Positions 9,548 through 17,500 are shown, counted from the first letter of the stretch. The stretch is DNA of 64,000 nucleotides from Rosettibacter firmus (GCF_036860695.1 NZ_JAYKGJ010000001.1:310001-374000), one strand, 5' to 3'. Numbers and translations: made by a program. The notes: generated by a model from the letters alone, not told the origin.

Positions 9548-9613
9548 CTAATTAATTAAAAACTTTCACTATTTATTTTATATGCCCTGTTATATAATAA
9601 AAAGTAATTATCA

Positions 9614-9958
9614 CTATTTACAAAAAATTATTTGGAATACATTTTCTTTATCAATCACAAAGTTTTTCTCTAACAAATCTCCTCTGTCATTCAGTGTCAA
9701 AATTCTATAACTACCTTTAGGTAATTTTACCTTTGCTGCAAAGTCAAAAACTTCACCAGAACTCACAATTTTATTCCCAATTTCATCATAAATTATAAAA
9801 GAAGAATATACTTTTCTATACATTCCATCATCATAAACAATCTTAACTGGAGTAACAACTTCAACTATTGAATAACCACCGTTATCACCTATTGTAGCAA
9901 ATATATTAGTTAATCCAAATGATAATATAAAAGCAAATGAAAGTATTATGTTCTTCAT
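9614..9958 (-). CDS. Small secreted protein of unknown function inside the arsenic island
   Basis: 114 residues with a clear signal peptide (MKNIILSFAFILSFGL), followed by a beta-rich domain with KLPKGSYRILTLND. This resembles the Ig-like or C-terminal sorting-type beta domains of Bacteroidota secreted proteins, but I do not recognise the family. ATG 9958 is chosen because AAGGAAAG precedes it; the frame extends to 9985. It is convergent with the response regulator and divergent from the tatA operon, so it shares a roughly 225-bp control region with that operon and could be co-regulated. Confidence 0.65.
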   Translation of the reverse strand: MKNIILSFAFILSFGLTNIFATIGDNGGYSIVEVVTPVKIVYDDGMYRKVYSSFIIYDEIGNKIVSSGEVFDFAAKVKLPKGSYRILTLNDRGDLLEKNFVIDKENVFQIIFCK

Positions 9959-10131
9959 AATTCTTTCCTTTTTTAATGCAAACATATATATTCATTGTTA
10001 TGTTAATGTTAAGGAAGTATTAATAAATAATTAAGAAACGAAAACTCGTCTATTGCGTCTGGATTTCGTCGACACGGTTTTAATTATTTCCTCAAATGAC
10101 CTAATTACTTAATAAAATTAAATATTAACTC

Positions 10132-10149
10132 TTGGCATTATGATTGATT
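10132..10149 (+). promoter_or_regulatory. Candidate sigma54 (-24/-12) promoter for the tatA/oxidoreductase operon
   Basis: TTGGCATTATGATTGATT matches the -24 element (TTGGCA) perfectly. It has TTG at the -12 position with the correct spacing, but GA replaces the consensus GC. It lies about 35 bp before the tatA ATG and directly downstream of the genes for a GAFTGA-type activator. The match at -12 is imperfect. Confidence 0.5.
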
Positions 10150-10183
10150 AAAAACATTAAAATAATTTTTCAGGATTTACAAA

Positions 10184-10345
10184 ATGTTTGGGAATTTAGG
10201 ATTTACAGAATTACTAATTATTGCTGGAATTATTATGCTCCTTTTCGGTGCAAAAAGAATTCCTGAAATTGCAAAAGGAATTGGGAAAGGAATTTATGAA
10301 TTCAAAAAAGAAATTAAATCAATTGAAGATATAACAAAAAAATAA
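10184..10345 (+). CDS. tatA: TatA/E twin-arginine translocase subunit (short)
   Basis: 53 residues. An N-terminal membrane helix (FTELLIIAGIIMLLFGAKR) is followed by an amphipathic helix (IPEIAKGIGKGIYEFKKEI), with the conserved FG hinge and PE...GKG pattern of TatA. The start ATG follows CAGGATTTAC. It is the first gene of the operon leading to the porin, FeS, NrfD and Tat-dependent molybdoenzyme genes, suggesting that extra TatA is made when the enzyme is induced. No tatB or tatC is present in the window. Confidence 0.9.
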   Translation: MFGNLGFTELLIIAGIIMLLFGAKRIPEIAKGIGKGIYEFKKEIKSIEDITKK

Positions 10346-10362
10346 AATCTAAGGAGAATCCA

Positions 10363-11460
10363 ATGCAAAAAACATTTCTTACCATTATAGCAATTGTGCT
10401 ATCAACAAATTTTCTGCTTTCACAAGAAGTTACTAATAAAGGTAGATTCTCTGGTTATATGTTTGGTGATTATTTTTATAATGTAGCAAGAGATACTGGC
10501 ATTTCATCACTTTCTAATGTTGCAAATGGAGGCAAAAAGGATTTTAATGGATTTCAGTTCAGAAGAATTTATTTTACTTACGATTACAATATCTCAGAAA
10601 AATTTACTACACGGCTTCGCCTTTCTCATGAACCTAAAACTTATGGAAGCGATGACAAATTAGTATTCTTTATTAAAGATGCTTACATACAATGGAATAA
10701 TATCTGGGCTGGGAGCGATTTTATTTTTGGAATACAACCTACTCCAACCTGGGAAGTATCAGAGACAATCTGGGGAAATCGATTTCTTGAGAAAACTCTT
10801 CTAGATTTAAGAGGGATAGCTACTTCAAGAGATTTTGGTATTTCACTAAAAGGTAAAATTGATAAGCAAGGGATATTTAAATACTGGTTGATGATTGGTA
10901 ATAATTCAGGTAATTCTTTTGAATCAGATAAATACAAAAGATTCTATGCTCATATTCAGTACACACCAATCAAACAATTCACTGCTACATTTTATGCAGA
11001 TTTTAAAGCAAGACCAAATATCAATGACCCTGCAAGTACTTCTAATCCACCAGAAACTGTTGCAAATAATGATTTGACTTATGCCCTGTTTCTTGGATAT
11101 AAAGAAAAAGATGCATACACATTTGGAATAGAAAGCTTTTTAAATCAGAGACAAAATGGAATGATAAGTAAAGGGACATTAAAAGATAAAACCGGAATAG
11201 GTTTGACAGTTTTTGGTTTATATAATTTTACAAAAGAAGTAGCAGTTGTTGGAAGATATGACTATTACGATCCAAACACTGATTCTGACGTAAAAGGAGA
11301 TTCTAGAAATTGGTTCATATTCAGCTTGAATTACAAACCAAATGATAAAGTTACAATTAGTCCTAATGTTATTATTGAAACTTATGAATCATTACCAAAT
11401 AGACGAAAATTTGATACATCAATAACACCAAGAATAACATTCTTTTATACATTTTTATAA
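10363..11460 (+). CDS. Outer-membrane porin-like beta-barrel protein
   Basis: 365 residues with a signal peptide (about 20 residues ending in LLSQ), alternating amphipathic beta strands and a C-terminal aromatic strand (RITFFYTFL), typical of outer-membrane barrels. It has no plug or TonB box. It is located 17 bp after tatA with an AAGGAG ribosome-binding site, and is probably co-transcribed with the oxidoreductase. By context it may admit the oxyanion substrate (arsenate) into the periplasm, similar in role to phosphate-selective OprP/OprO-like porins, but substrate specificity cannot be read from the sequence. Confidence 0.75.
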   Translation: MQKTFLTIIAIVLSTNFLLSQEVTNKGRFSGYMFGDYFYNVARDTGISSLSNVANGGKKDFNGFQFRRIYFTYDYNISEKFTTRLRLSHEPKTYGSDDKLVFFIKDAYIQWNNIWAGSDFIFGIQPTPTWEVSETIWGNRFLEKTLLDLRGIATSRDFGISLKGKIDKQGIFKYWLMIGNNSGNSFESDKYKRFYAHIQYTPIKQFTATFYADFKARPNINDPASTSNPPETVANNDLTYALFLGYKEKDAYTFGIESFLNQRQNGMISKGTLKDKTGIGLTVFGLYNFTKEVAVVGRYDYYDPNTDSDVKGDSRNWFIFSLNYKPNDKVTISPNVIIETYESLPNRRKFDTSITPRITFFYTFL

Positions 11461-11519
11461 AAACTCGTAGTACAGATTAATAGTTCGTGTTGAGTTTAGA
11501 TAAAATAAAAGGAGAAGCA

Positions 11520-12362
11520 ATGGCAGAAAAAATAAAAGAAATTGAAAAAGAAACATCATCAATCAGCAGAGATGAGTTTCTTTCCAAGTTAATAAAAATT
11601 GGAGCCGGTACACTTGCAGCTACAATTGTGAGTAATGGAATGTTAGGGACTGCATCCAAACTGATTGCAAAAAGTAAAAATGAAACACCTGTAAAAAGAA
11701 AATATCATTATGGAATGGTAATCGATACTCGTCGATGTGTTGGATGTCGTGCTTGTGTACTTGCCTGCAAAGCAGAAAATAAAACTCCTCCAGGAGTTTC
11801 TTATACAGTTGTATTCGAAGAAATTTTAGAGAATCGACCAAACGACAAACCCGTTTTTATGACCAAACCTTGTTTTCATTGTGAATATCCACCTTGCACA
11901 GATGTATGCCCTGTTTCAGCAACTTATAAACGTGAGCAAGATGGAATTGTTGTGGTAGATTACGATAGATGTATTGGCTGTCGTTATTGTATGACTGCTT
12001 GTCCTTACTCTGCACGATGGTTCGACTTCGGTGAAAATTATCCAGCTATCGAACAAGGTACTGATTGGTCAAATGTTCCATCTCCAGAGTATAAACAATT
12101 CAGGAAAAGAGAACACGAACAATCTCCAATTGGTAATGTTCGCAAGTGTACTTTTTGTTTACATCTACAGGATGAAGAAGGCAAATACAATAAAGCCGAA
12201 GGACGCTGGCCTGCATGTGCAAAAACATGTACAGGAAAAGCCATTCACTTTGGTGATTTCAATGATCCAAATAGTGAAGTTTCTATTTTGCTTCGCGAAC
12301 GTCAATACATTCGCTTGAAAGAAGAACTTGGTACAAGTCCAAATGTTTATTACTTAATATAG
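11520..12362 (+). CDS. Four-cluster iron-sulfur subunit of a DMSO-reductase-family complex (ArrB/PsrB-like)
   Basis: 280 residues with 16 Cys in four ferredoxin-type groups: 73/76/79/83, 118/121/126/130, 151/154/157/161 and 210/213/233/237, giving four probable [4Fe-4S] clusters. It is the electron wire between an NrfD-type quinol subunit and the catalytic subunit. Residues 16-45 look like a Tat signal (SRDEFLSKLIK plus a hydrophobic stretch) but the second Arg is Asp. I use ATG 11520 behind GGAGAAGC; the frame extends to 11487. It is followed after 11 bp by the membrane subunit. Confidence 0.9.
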   Translation: MAEKIKEIEKETSSISRDEFLSKLIKIGAGTLAATIVSNGMLGTASKLIAKSKNETPVKRKYHYGMVIDTRRCVGCRACVLACKAENKTPPGVSYTVVFEEILENRPNDKPVFMTKPCFHCEYPPCTDVCPVSATYKREQDGIVVVDYDRCIGCRYCMTACPYSARWFDFGENYPAIEQGTDWSNVPSPEYKQFRKREHEQSPIGNVRKCTFCLHLQDEEGKYNKAEGRWPACAKTCTGKAIHFGDFNDPNSEVSILLRERQYIRLKEELGTSPNVYYLI

Positions 12363-12373
12363 GAGAAGGTCAG

Positions 12374-13660
12374 ATGAATTTCATAAAAGAATTATTAAGT
12401 GATAAAAATAAAGTTTCACAAAATCTTAAAAAAATTTTTTGGATAATAGGAAGTTTGCTTTTTCTTGTTGGCTTTTATGGATGGGCAGTAAGATTAATTG
12501 ATGGTCATATCAAAGCTAATTATGGAAGTATAGTTACCTGGGGACTTTGGGTTGCAGCATATATTTATTTTATTGGTCTTTCAGCAGGTTCATTTCTTGT
12601 TTCATCTTTGGTTTATGTATTTAACTACAAAAAATTTGAACGTATCGGTAAACTTGCTGTTTTTACAGCACTTATAACTTTACTGATGGCTTTACTCTCT
12701 ATATGGGCTGACCTTGGTCATATGGGAAGAGCATGGCATGTAATGATTTATCCAAATTTTAAATCACCAATGGCATGGATGATTTATCTTTACTTAATTT
12801 ATATGTTATTACTAGTTTTTGAAATTTATTATTTGTTAAGATACGATTTTGTTATAGGTGCAAATAATGAAACACTGAAAGGAAAACTTTATAAAATACT
12901 CTCGTTTGGCTCAAAAGATAAAAGTGAAGAATCCAGGTTACGAGATAAAAAGATTGTAAAAGTATTAGCAACTGCCGGCGTTCCAATTGCAATACTATTT
13001 CATGGTGGAGTTGGAGCATTATTTGGAGTCGTTGCAGCTCGCCCTCACTGGCATAGTGGATTATTCCCAATATTGTTTTTGCTTTCAGCATTAGTTAGTG
13101 GAGGAGCTTTGCTTACTCTTATTTCTTCTATATTTCAAGAAGGATGGACAAAAAATCGTGAAATTGTTATAGATCTTGGTAAAATGGTATTAGGATTATT
13201 ATTGCTTGATATTTTATTCCAAATTTCTGAATTCCTGATTGTTTATCGTGGTGGTATTCCTGGACATATCGCTGGTTGGGATCTTGTAATTAAAGGACCT
13301 TACGCATGGGTTTTCTGGGGCTGGCAGGGTTTTGTAGGAACTCTTATCCCACTATTTTTATTAACATTAAAAAGAAAATCACCTCAGTGGGTTGCTTTAG
13401 CAGGTTTATTAATTGCAGCAGGAATTTTTGGACTGCGTCTCAACATTGTTATTCCCGGTCTTGCAGTTGAAGAAATTCATGGTTTGACAAGCGCAATTTA
13501 TTCTCATAGAGTTGATCCTCACTACTTCCCAAGTTTATCAGAATGGCTCTTAACATTTGGTATTGTTGGATTTGGTATGTTGTTATTTGGATTAGGAGAA
13601 TATTTTCTCCCGAAGGAGGATGAAAGCAAAACAGAATTATTATCTGAATCAAAAGTTTAA
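12374..13660 (+). CDS. NrfD/PsrC-type membrane quinol-interacting subunit
   Basis: 428 residues with about ten TM helices of the NrfD/PsrC/ActC family, including the family-typical ARPHWHSGLFPILF segment and no heme ligands of the NarI type. It should oxidise menaquinol and pass electrons to the FeS subunit, as in polysulfide, tetrathionate and some arsenate reductases. An insert between helices 4 and 5 (around residues 160-195) is charged and cytoplasmic. An AGGAGAAGG ribosome-binding site precedes the ATG. It lies between the FeS and catalytic genes in the same operon. Confidence 0.9.
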   Translation: MNFIKELLSDKNKVSQNLKKIFWIIGSLLFLVGFYGWAVRLIDGHIKANYGSIVTWGLWVAAYIYFIGLSAGSFLVSSLVYVFNYKKFERIGKLAVFTALITLLMALLSIWADLGHMGRAWHVMIYPNFKSPMAWMIYLYLIYMLLLVFEIYYLLRYDFVIGANNETLKGKLYKILSFGSKDKSEESRLRDKKIVKVLATAGVPIAILFHGGVGALFGVVAARPHWHSGLFPILFLLSALVSGGALLTLISSIFQEGWTKNREIVIDLGKMVLGLLLLDILFQISEFLIVYRGGIPGHIAGWDLVIKGPYAWVFWGWQGFVGTLIPLFLLTLKRKSPQWVALAGLLIAAGIFGLRLNIVIPGLAVEEIHGLTSAIYSHRVDPHYFPSLSEWLLTFGIVGFGMLLFGLGEYFLPKEDESKTELLSESKV

Positions 13661-13672
13661 TGGAGAAAAAAA

Positions 13673-16174
13673 ATGGCATATATATTTGACGAAAAAGTTG
13701 GAAGAAGAAAATTTATTAAAACAACTTCACTTTCAGCAGCAGCTGCATCCGCTCTCGGATTAAGTGGCTGTGCAACATGGGGTTCAAAAGAAAGAGAACT
13801 TAGTATAAATGAAGAAGGATTAAAACAATGGGGACGCCAAGCCGGTGAATGGATTCCTTCGTGCTGTAATATGTGTGGTGGACAATCGGGAATTCTTGTT
13901 CACGTAGTTAATGGTGTTGTCGAAAAAATTGAACCTAACCACTGGAATCCTAATAACTATTCAAATATTTCAACTGATTTCTTCGATGGTTACACAGAAG
14001 AATATGGAACAAAAGAAGGTGGATGTATCTGTCCAAAAGGAAATGCAGGCATAATGGCATTATACGATCCGGATAGAATTAAAAAACCTTTGAAGAGAAA
14101 GAATCCAGAACGCGGTCTTGATGTTGATCCACAATGGGAAGAAATCAGCTGGGGACAAGCATTAAATGAAATTTCTGCAAAACTCAAACAACTGCGCGAT
14201 AACAACGAAGCTCACAAACTTTTATGGATGAGTGAAGATCATTCTTTTACTCATATTCAAGCAGACTTCTGTAAGCTCTTTGGAACACCAAATTATTCAA
14301 TGCATTCAAACCTTTGTGATGTAGCTCGCAAAGCTTCCTTTAAAACAGTCGTTGGCGACGAACGACCATTAGCAGATTTCATTCAATCAAAATATATTTT
14401 GCTTTTTGGCTGGAATCCTACTAGCGCAATAAAGTGGGTTTATCTTCCAAGAATTTTAACAAGAGCTATCGAAAGAGGTGCTCGTTTAGTTGTTGTTGAT
14501 CCTTATCTTTCGGATACAGCTGCAAAGGGACACGACTGGCTGGCTATTCGTCCAGGCACTGATGGTGCACTTGCACTTGCTCTTGCTCATTGCATTATTC
14601 GCGATGGTTTGTATGATAAAGATTTTGTCGATAACTGGACAGTTGGCTTTGATAAATATGCTGAATATGTAAAAGATAAAACTCCTGAGTGGGCTGAAAA
14701 GATTACTAGTATACCTGCACATAAAATTGAAGAAGTTGCACACGATCTGGCAACAATTAAACCTGCAGTAGTAGATGCATGGAGCGGTCCCGGTCAGCAT
14801 ACCAATGGAGTGCAAGGCGGTAGAGCTATTGCTGCACTTGCTGCTTTAATTGGAGGCTATGATAAACCAGGTACTCTCATTCTACCAAATACTGGCGGAA
14901 ATAAACATATTGAAATTGAACCAAGTGAATTTGCTGAAAAAACATTAAAACAACCAAGATTTGATGAATTGAATAAATATCCACTGGGACATAAATCTGG
15001 TGTTTATACTCAGACATTTAATAATATCATTGATGGCAAAGGACCATATGATGCAAAAATGTTGGTTTGTGTTTTTCAAAATCCAGTGATGAGTGTTCCA
15101 GGTGGTACAAAAACTGTTGTAGAAGCTTTCAAAAAATTAGAAATGACTGTTGTTATTGATACTATGATGAGTGAAACCGCAATGCTTGCAGATTATGTAT
15201 TGCCAGGAACTGTATATCTCGAACGTTATGATTTAAATACACACTGGGTTACCTGGCCTGCGGTTGGATTACGTCAACCTGTTGTAAAACCATTATTTGG
15301 TCAACTCACTGAATATGAAACTGTAATTGCACTTGGAAGAAAATTAGATTTAAGAACAAAAGATGGAAAGAAATTTTTTGAGATTAGTCCACTATCCGGT
15401 GAAAAAATAGAAGATCTGACAAAATGGTATGAAGATTATTTATCAAAAGAACTTCTTGAAGGTAAACCCAAAATTACTTTGCAACAATTAAAGGAATTGC
15501 CAGGTGCAGTTTGGGTTGATAAAAAAGGAACTGAGTATGAAAAATATGCAAAAGAATTACCTGCTGATAAATTGAAAGGAGCTTTTTATGATGGGAATGC
15601 AATTTACGATAAACCAAAAGATAAAGGTGGAAAGAGAATCGGAACAATAATAAATGGTAAAAAAGTAAGAGGCTTCTTCACTAAATCTGGAAAAGTTGAA
15701 TTTTATTCTGAATGGCTTGTAGAAAAGAAAGATGCAGATGGAAATCCCATTAATCCTTTACCTGAATACAAACCGAGAGATTGGCAACCAAATGATGAGT
15801 ATCCATTATATTTAATCAATTGGAAAGAAGCAAGTCATACTCACACAAGAACACAAAACAATGCATGGCTTCTGGAAATAAAAGGACACAATCCAATTAT
15901 AATGAATCCTACAACTGCAGCAAAGTATGGAATTGAAGATGGTGATGAAATATGGTTGGAATCACCTTATGGCAAAGTAAAAGGCAAAGTTAAATTAACA
16001 AAAAGAATTCATCCTGAAGTAATTGGCGCTCAACATGGATTTGGACATACTGCTCTCGGTAAATCTGCAAAAGATAGAGGTACAAACACTGGAATATTAA
16101 ACATTACAAAATCAGATCCACTTTCTGGAATGGCAGTGCATAAAGAGATTTGCGTTAAAGTTTATAAAGCATAA
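13673..16174 (+). CDS. Molybdopterin catalytic subunit, Psr/Phs/Arr superfamily; probable respiratory arsenate reductase
   Basis: 833 residues. The N-terminus has a Tat motif (GRRKFIK, 10-16) and then LSGC (30-33), so it is likely exported folded and lipid-anchored. The FeS motif is CNMC (65-68) followed by Ser72, where a third Cys is usual, with the last Cys at 120 (CPKGNAG). The Mo ligand is probably Cys215 in MHSNLCDVARK (210-220). The His-Ser-x-x-Cys-x4-Lys spacing equals the arsenate-contacting set I recall from Shewanella ArrA, yet the ArrA RGRY segment is absent. The C-terminal domain has the usual MopB fold (GDEIWLESPYGKVKG). The operon and the X-S-R regulators point to arsenic; thiosulfate or polysulfide remain possible substrates. 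Confidence 0.85.
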   Translation: MAYIFDEKVGRRKFIKTTSLSAAAASALGLSGCATWGSKERELSINEEGLKQWGRQAGEWIPSCCNMCGGQSGILVHVVNGVVEKIEPNHWNPNNYSNISTDFFDGYTEEYGTKEGGCICPKGNAGIMALYDPDRIKKPLKRKNPERGLDVDPQWEEISWGQALNEISAKLKQLRDNNEAHKLLWMSEDHSFTHIQADFCKLFGTPNYSMHSNLCDVARKASFKTVVGDERPLADFIQSKYILLFGWNPTSAIKWVYLPRILTRAIERGARLVVVDPYLSDTAAKGHDWLAIRPGTDGALALALAHCIIRDGLYDKDFVDNWTVGFDKYAEYVKDKTPEWAEKITSIPAHKIEEVAHDLATIKPAVVDAWSGPGQHTNGVQGGRAIAALAALIGGYDKPGTLILPNTGGNKHIEIEPSEFAEKTLKQPRFDELNKYPLGHKSGVYTQTFNNIIDGKGPYDAKMLVCVFQNPVMSVPGGTKTVVEAFKKLEMTVVIDTMMSETAMLADYVLPGTVYLERYDLNTHWVTWPAVGLRQPVVKPLFGQLTEYETVIALGRKLDLRTKDGKKFFEISPLSGEKIEDLTKWYEDYLSKELLEGKPKITLQQLKELPGAVWVDKKGTEYEKYAKELPADKLKGAFYDGNAIYDKPKDKGGKRIGTIINGKKVRGFFTKSGKVEFYSEWLVEKKDADGNPINPLPEYKPRDWQPNDEYPLYLINWKEASHTHTRTQNNAWLLEIKGHNPIIMNPTTAAKYGIEDGDEIWLESPYGKVKGKVKLTKRIHPEVIGAQHGFGHTALGKSAKDRGTNTGILNITKSDPLSGMAVHKEICVKVYKA

Positions 16175-16243
16175 TTTTGCTAATGTTCTTTAAAATATTT
16201 TCTCCGAGTTGATGAGTCTAAAAAGATTTGATTTTCAATGAGA

Positions 16244-16326
16244 TACTTTGTGATGCCCTTTGTACTCTTTGTGATAAAAAGATATTAACAACGGCACACA
16301 AAGTTTTTCACAAATTAACACATAGG
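16244..16326. repeat. CTTTGTG-type degenerate palindromic intergenic repeat, copy 2
   Basis: Contains ACTTTGTGATG, CTTTGTACTCTTTGTGATAA, a TTAACAAC centre and ACACAAAG on the right. It lies between the oxidoreductase stop and the structured leader RNA. Confidence 0.55.
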
Positions 16327-16354
16327 ATTTAAGTTCAAAAATCTTCATGATTCA

Positions 16355-16524
16355 TCAACCGCACTGTCTGGCTTCAGACAGATAGGGTTAATCTGGAAAC
16401 GGATTAGCCTGCCAGTTCGTCGAAGTATTTCGATGGGACGCTTTGCAAAGGAGAGTTAATTTTTACAGATTGATTTCAATCTCGATAATTTTATTAACCC
16501 CGCAAATGCAAAGCGGGGTTTTTT
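16355..16524 (+). ncRNA. Structured leader RNA with terminator: candidate riboswitch controlling the Moco operon
   Basis: Visible elements: a perfect 7-bp hairpin with GCTT loop (16364-16370/16375-16381); a 7-bp hairpin with GAAA tetraloop (16389-16395/16400-16406), extendable to about 11 bp with wobbles; a TCGAA/TTCGA hairpin (16420-16433); and an intrinsic terminator (16496-16503/16513-16520 plus T-run). GCTTTGCA (16440-16447) is perfectly complementary to TGCAAAGC (16507-16514) in the terminator, giving an antiterminator option. The element is much more G+C-rich than its surroundings. The downstream operon makes molybdenum cofactor, so a Moco-sensing RNA is the first guess, but I cannot confirm the known moco motif from memory. 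Confidence 0.65.
16496..16524 (+). terminator. Intrinsic terminator of the Moco-operon leader
   Basis: AACCCCGC and GCGGGGTT form an 8-bp GC-rich stem around a 9-nt loop, followed by six T. It lies between the oxidoreductase operon and the AhpD-like gene, so it either ends the upstream transcript or acts as the leader's off switch. Confidence 0.85.
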
Positions 16525-16556
16525 GTTATTGTTCAGATTCTTAATGTTAATTTATG

Positions 16557-16625
16557 ATTTCCTTCGAGCTCTTTGTTGTGAAAAGAAAATACTAACAATA
16601 AAGAATTACGAAGGAATACAAAGTG
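16557..16625. repeat. CTTTGTG-type degenerate palindromic intergenic repeat, copy 3
   Basis: CCTTCGAGCTCTTTGTTGTG on the left and AATTACGAAGGAATACAAAG on the right form imperfect inverted arms around an ACTAACAATAAA centre. It sits just before the ribosome-binding site of the AhpD-like gene. Confidence 0.55.
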
Positions 16626-16661
16626 AATAATTATTTTCGAATAAAATTAAAGGAGTTAATA

Positions 16662-16979
16662 ATGTCACAAATACCAAAACGATTTCAAAAATTCACTGAA
16701 GATTATCCTGAAGTTGCCAAAGCTTATGAACAGCTTGGCGATGCTGTCCATAATGCTGGTCCTCTCGATGAAAAAACAAGAGCACTTATTAAACTTGCAA
16801 TTTCAACTGGAGCAAAATTAGAAGGAGCAGTTCATTCACATGTTCGCAAAGCATTAAAAGCTGGATGTACTGTAGAAGAGATGCGACATGTTGTTTTACT
16901 TTCACTCCCTACTATTGGACTTCCTTCTATGATGGCTGCCTTAAGCTGGATTGATGATATAATTGAGGATAAAAAATGA
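16662..16979 (+). CDS. Carboxymuconolactone decarboxylase/AhpD-like protein lacking redox Cys
   Basis: 105 residues of the CMD/AhpD helical fold (DEKTRALIKLAISTGAKLEG, then VHSHVRKALKAGCTVEE). AhpD peroxidase proteins carry a CxxC-x2-H motif at this helix; here the Cys positions are Glu/Ala/Val while the His is kept, so peroxidase or thiol chemistry is unlikely. ATG 16662 follows AGGAGTTA. Its stop overlaps the ATG of the ChrA-like gene (ATGA), implying coupling. First gene behind the structured leader; function unknown. Confidence 0.8.
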   Translation: MSQIPKRFQKFTEDYPEVAKAYEQLGDAVHNAGPLDEKTRALIKLAISTGAKLEGAVHSHVRKALKAGCTVEEMRHVVLLSLPTIGLPSMMAALSWIDDIIEDKK

Positions 16980-17500
16980 TTGAAAGTTTATTAAATCTTT
17001 TCTGGGCATTTATTAAAGTAGGTTCACTTTCATTCGGTGGTGCTTATTCACTAATTCCATTGATTGAAAGAGAAGTTGTAAAAAATTATCAATGGCTTAG
17101 TCACGATGAATTTTTAAAAGTACTCGGTATGGTCGAAATATTTCCTGGTGCAATTTCCATTAAGTTTGCAACTTATACTGGTTATAAAACAGCTGGTATT
17201 CTTGGTGCTATTGTAGCAAATCTTGGAAATATTTTTACTCCAGCAATATTAATTTTGTTTAGTACCTACATTTATTCAATTTATGAAAAAAATATTCTTG
17301 TAACTAAAGCATTTAATGGAATTAAATTCGCCGTGATCGGAATGATTGCTGCCATTATGTATCAATATGCAGTTAAGAATGGTAATCACTGGCAGGAATT
17401 TTTACTACTTACTATTGGAGCAATATTAATAATATTCTTTAAACTACATCCAGCTTTTATAGTGCTCATTGCAGCATTAATAGGAATAATAATATTGTGA
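16976..17500 (+). CDS. chrA: Short-chain (half-size) ChrA-family transporter
   Basis: 174 residues with about five to six TM helices and the ChrA signature FIKVGSLSFGGAYSLIPL near the N-terminus plus FPGAISIKFATYTGY. This is one CHR domain; short ChrA proteins usually occur as adjacent pairs that form antiparallel heterodimers, but here there is only one. The family exports chromate in known cases. Its place at the head of a molybdenum-cofactor operon raises the possibility of molybdate, tungstate or arsenate-related transport, which is speculation. Confidence 0.85.
   Translation: MIESLLNLFWAFIKVGSLSFGGAYSLIPLIEREVVKNYQWLSHDEFLKVLGMVEIFPGAISIKFATYTGYKTAGILGAIVANLGNIFTPAILILFSTYIYSIYEKNILVTKAFNGIKFAVIGMIAAIMYQYAVKNGNHWQEFLLLTIGAILIIFFKLHPAFIVLIAALIGIIIL

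Noticed and set aside
11520-16174. Arsenite oxidase AioBA
   Set aside because: The FeS partner has four ferredoxin-type clusters and an NrfD subunit follows; AioB is a small Rieske protein and Aio lacks NrfD.
16364-16450. Cobalamin, c-di-GMP or TPP riboswitch identity for the leader RNA
   Set aside because: Isolated similarities (GCCTGCC, GGGACGC) occur, but the conserved cores of these classes are not present in the right order.
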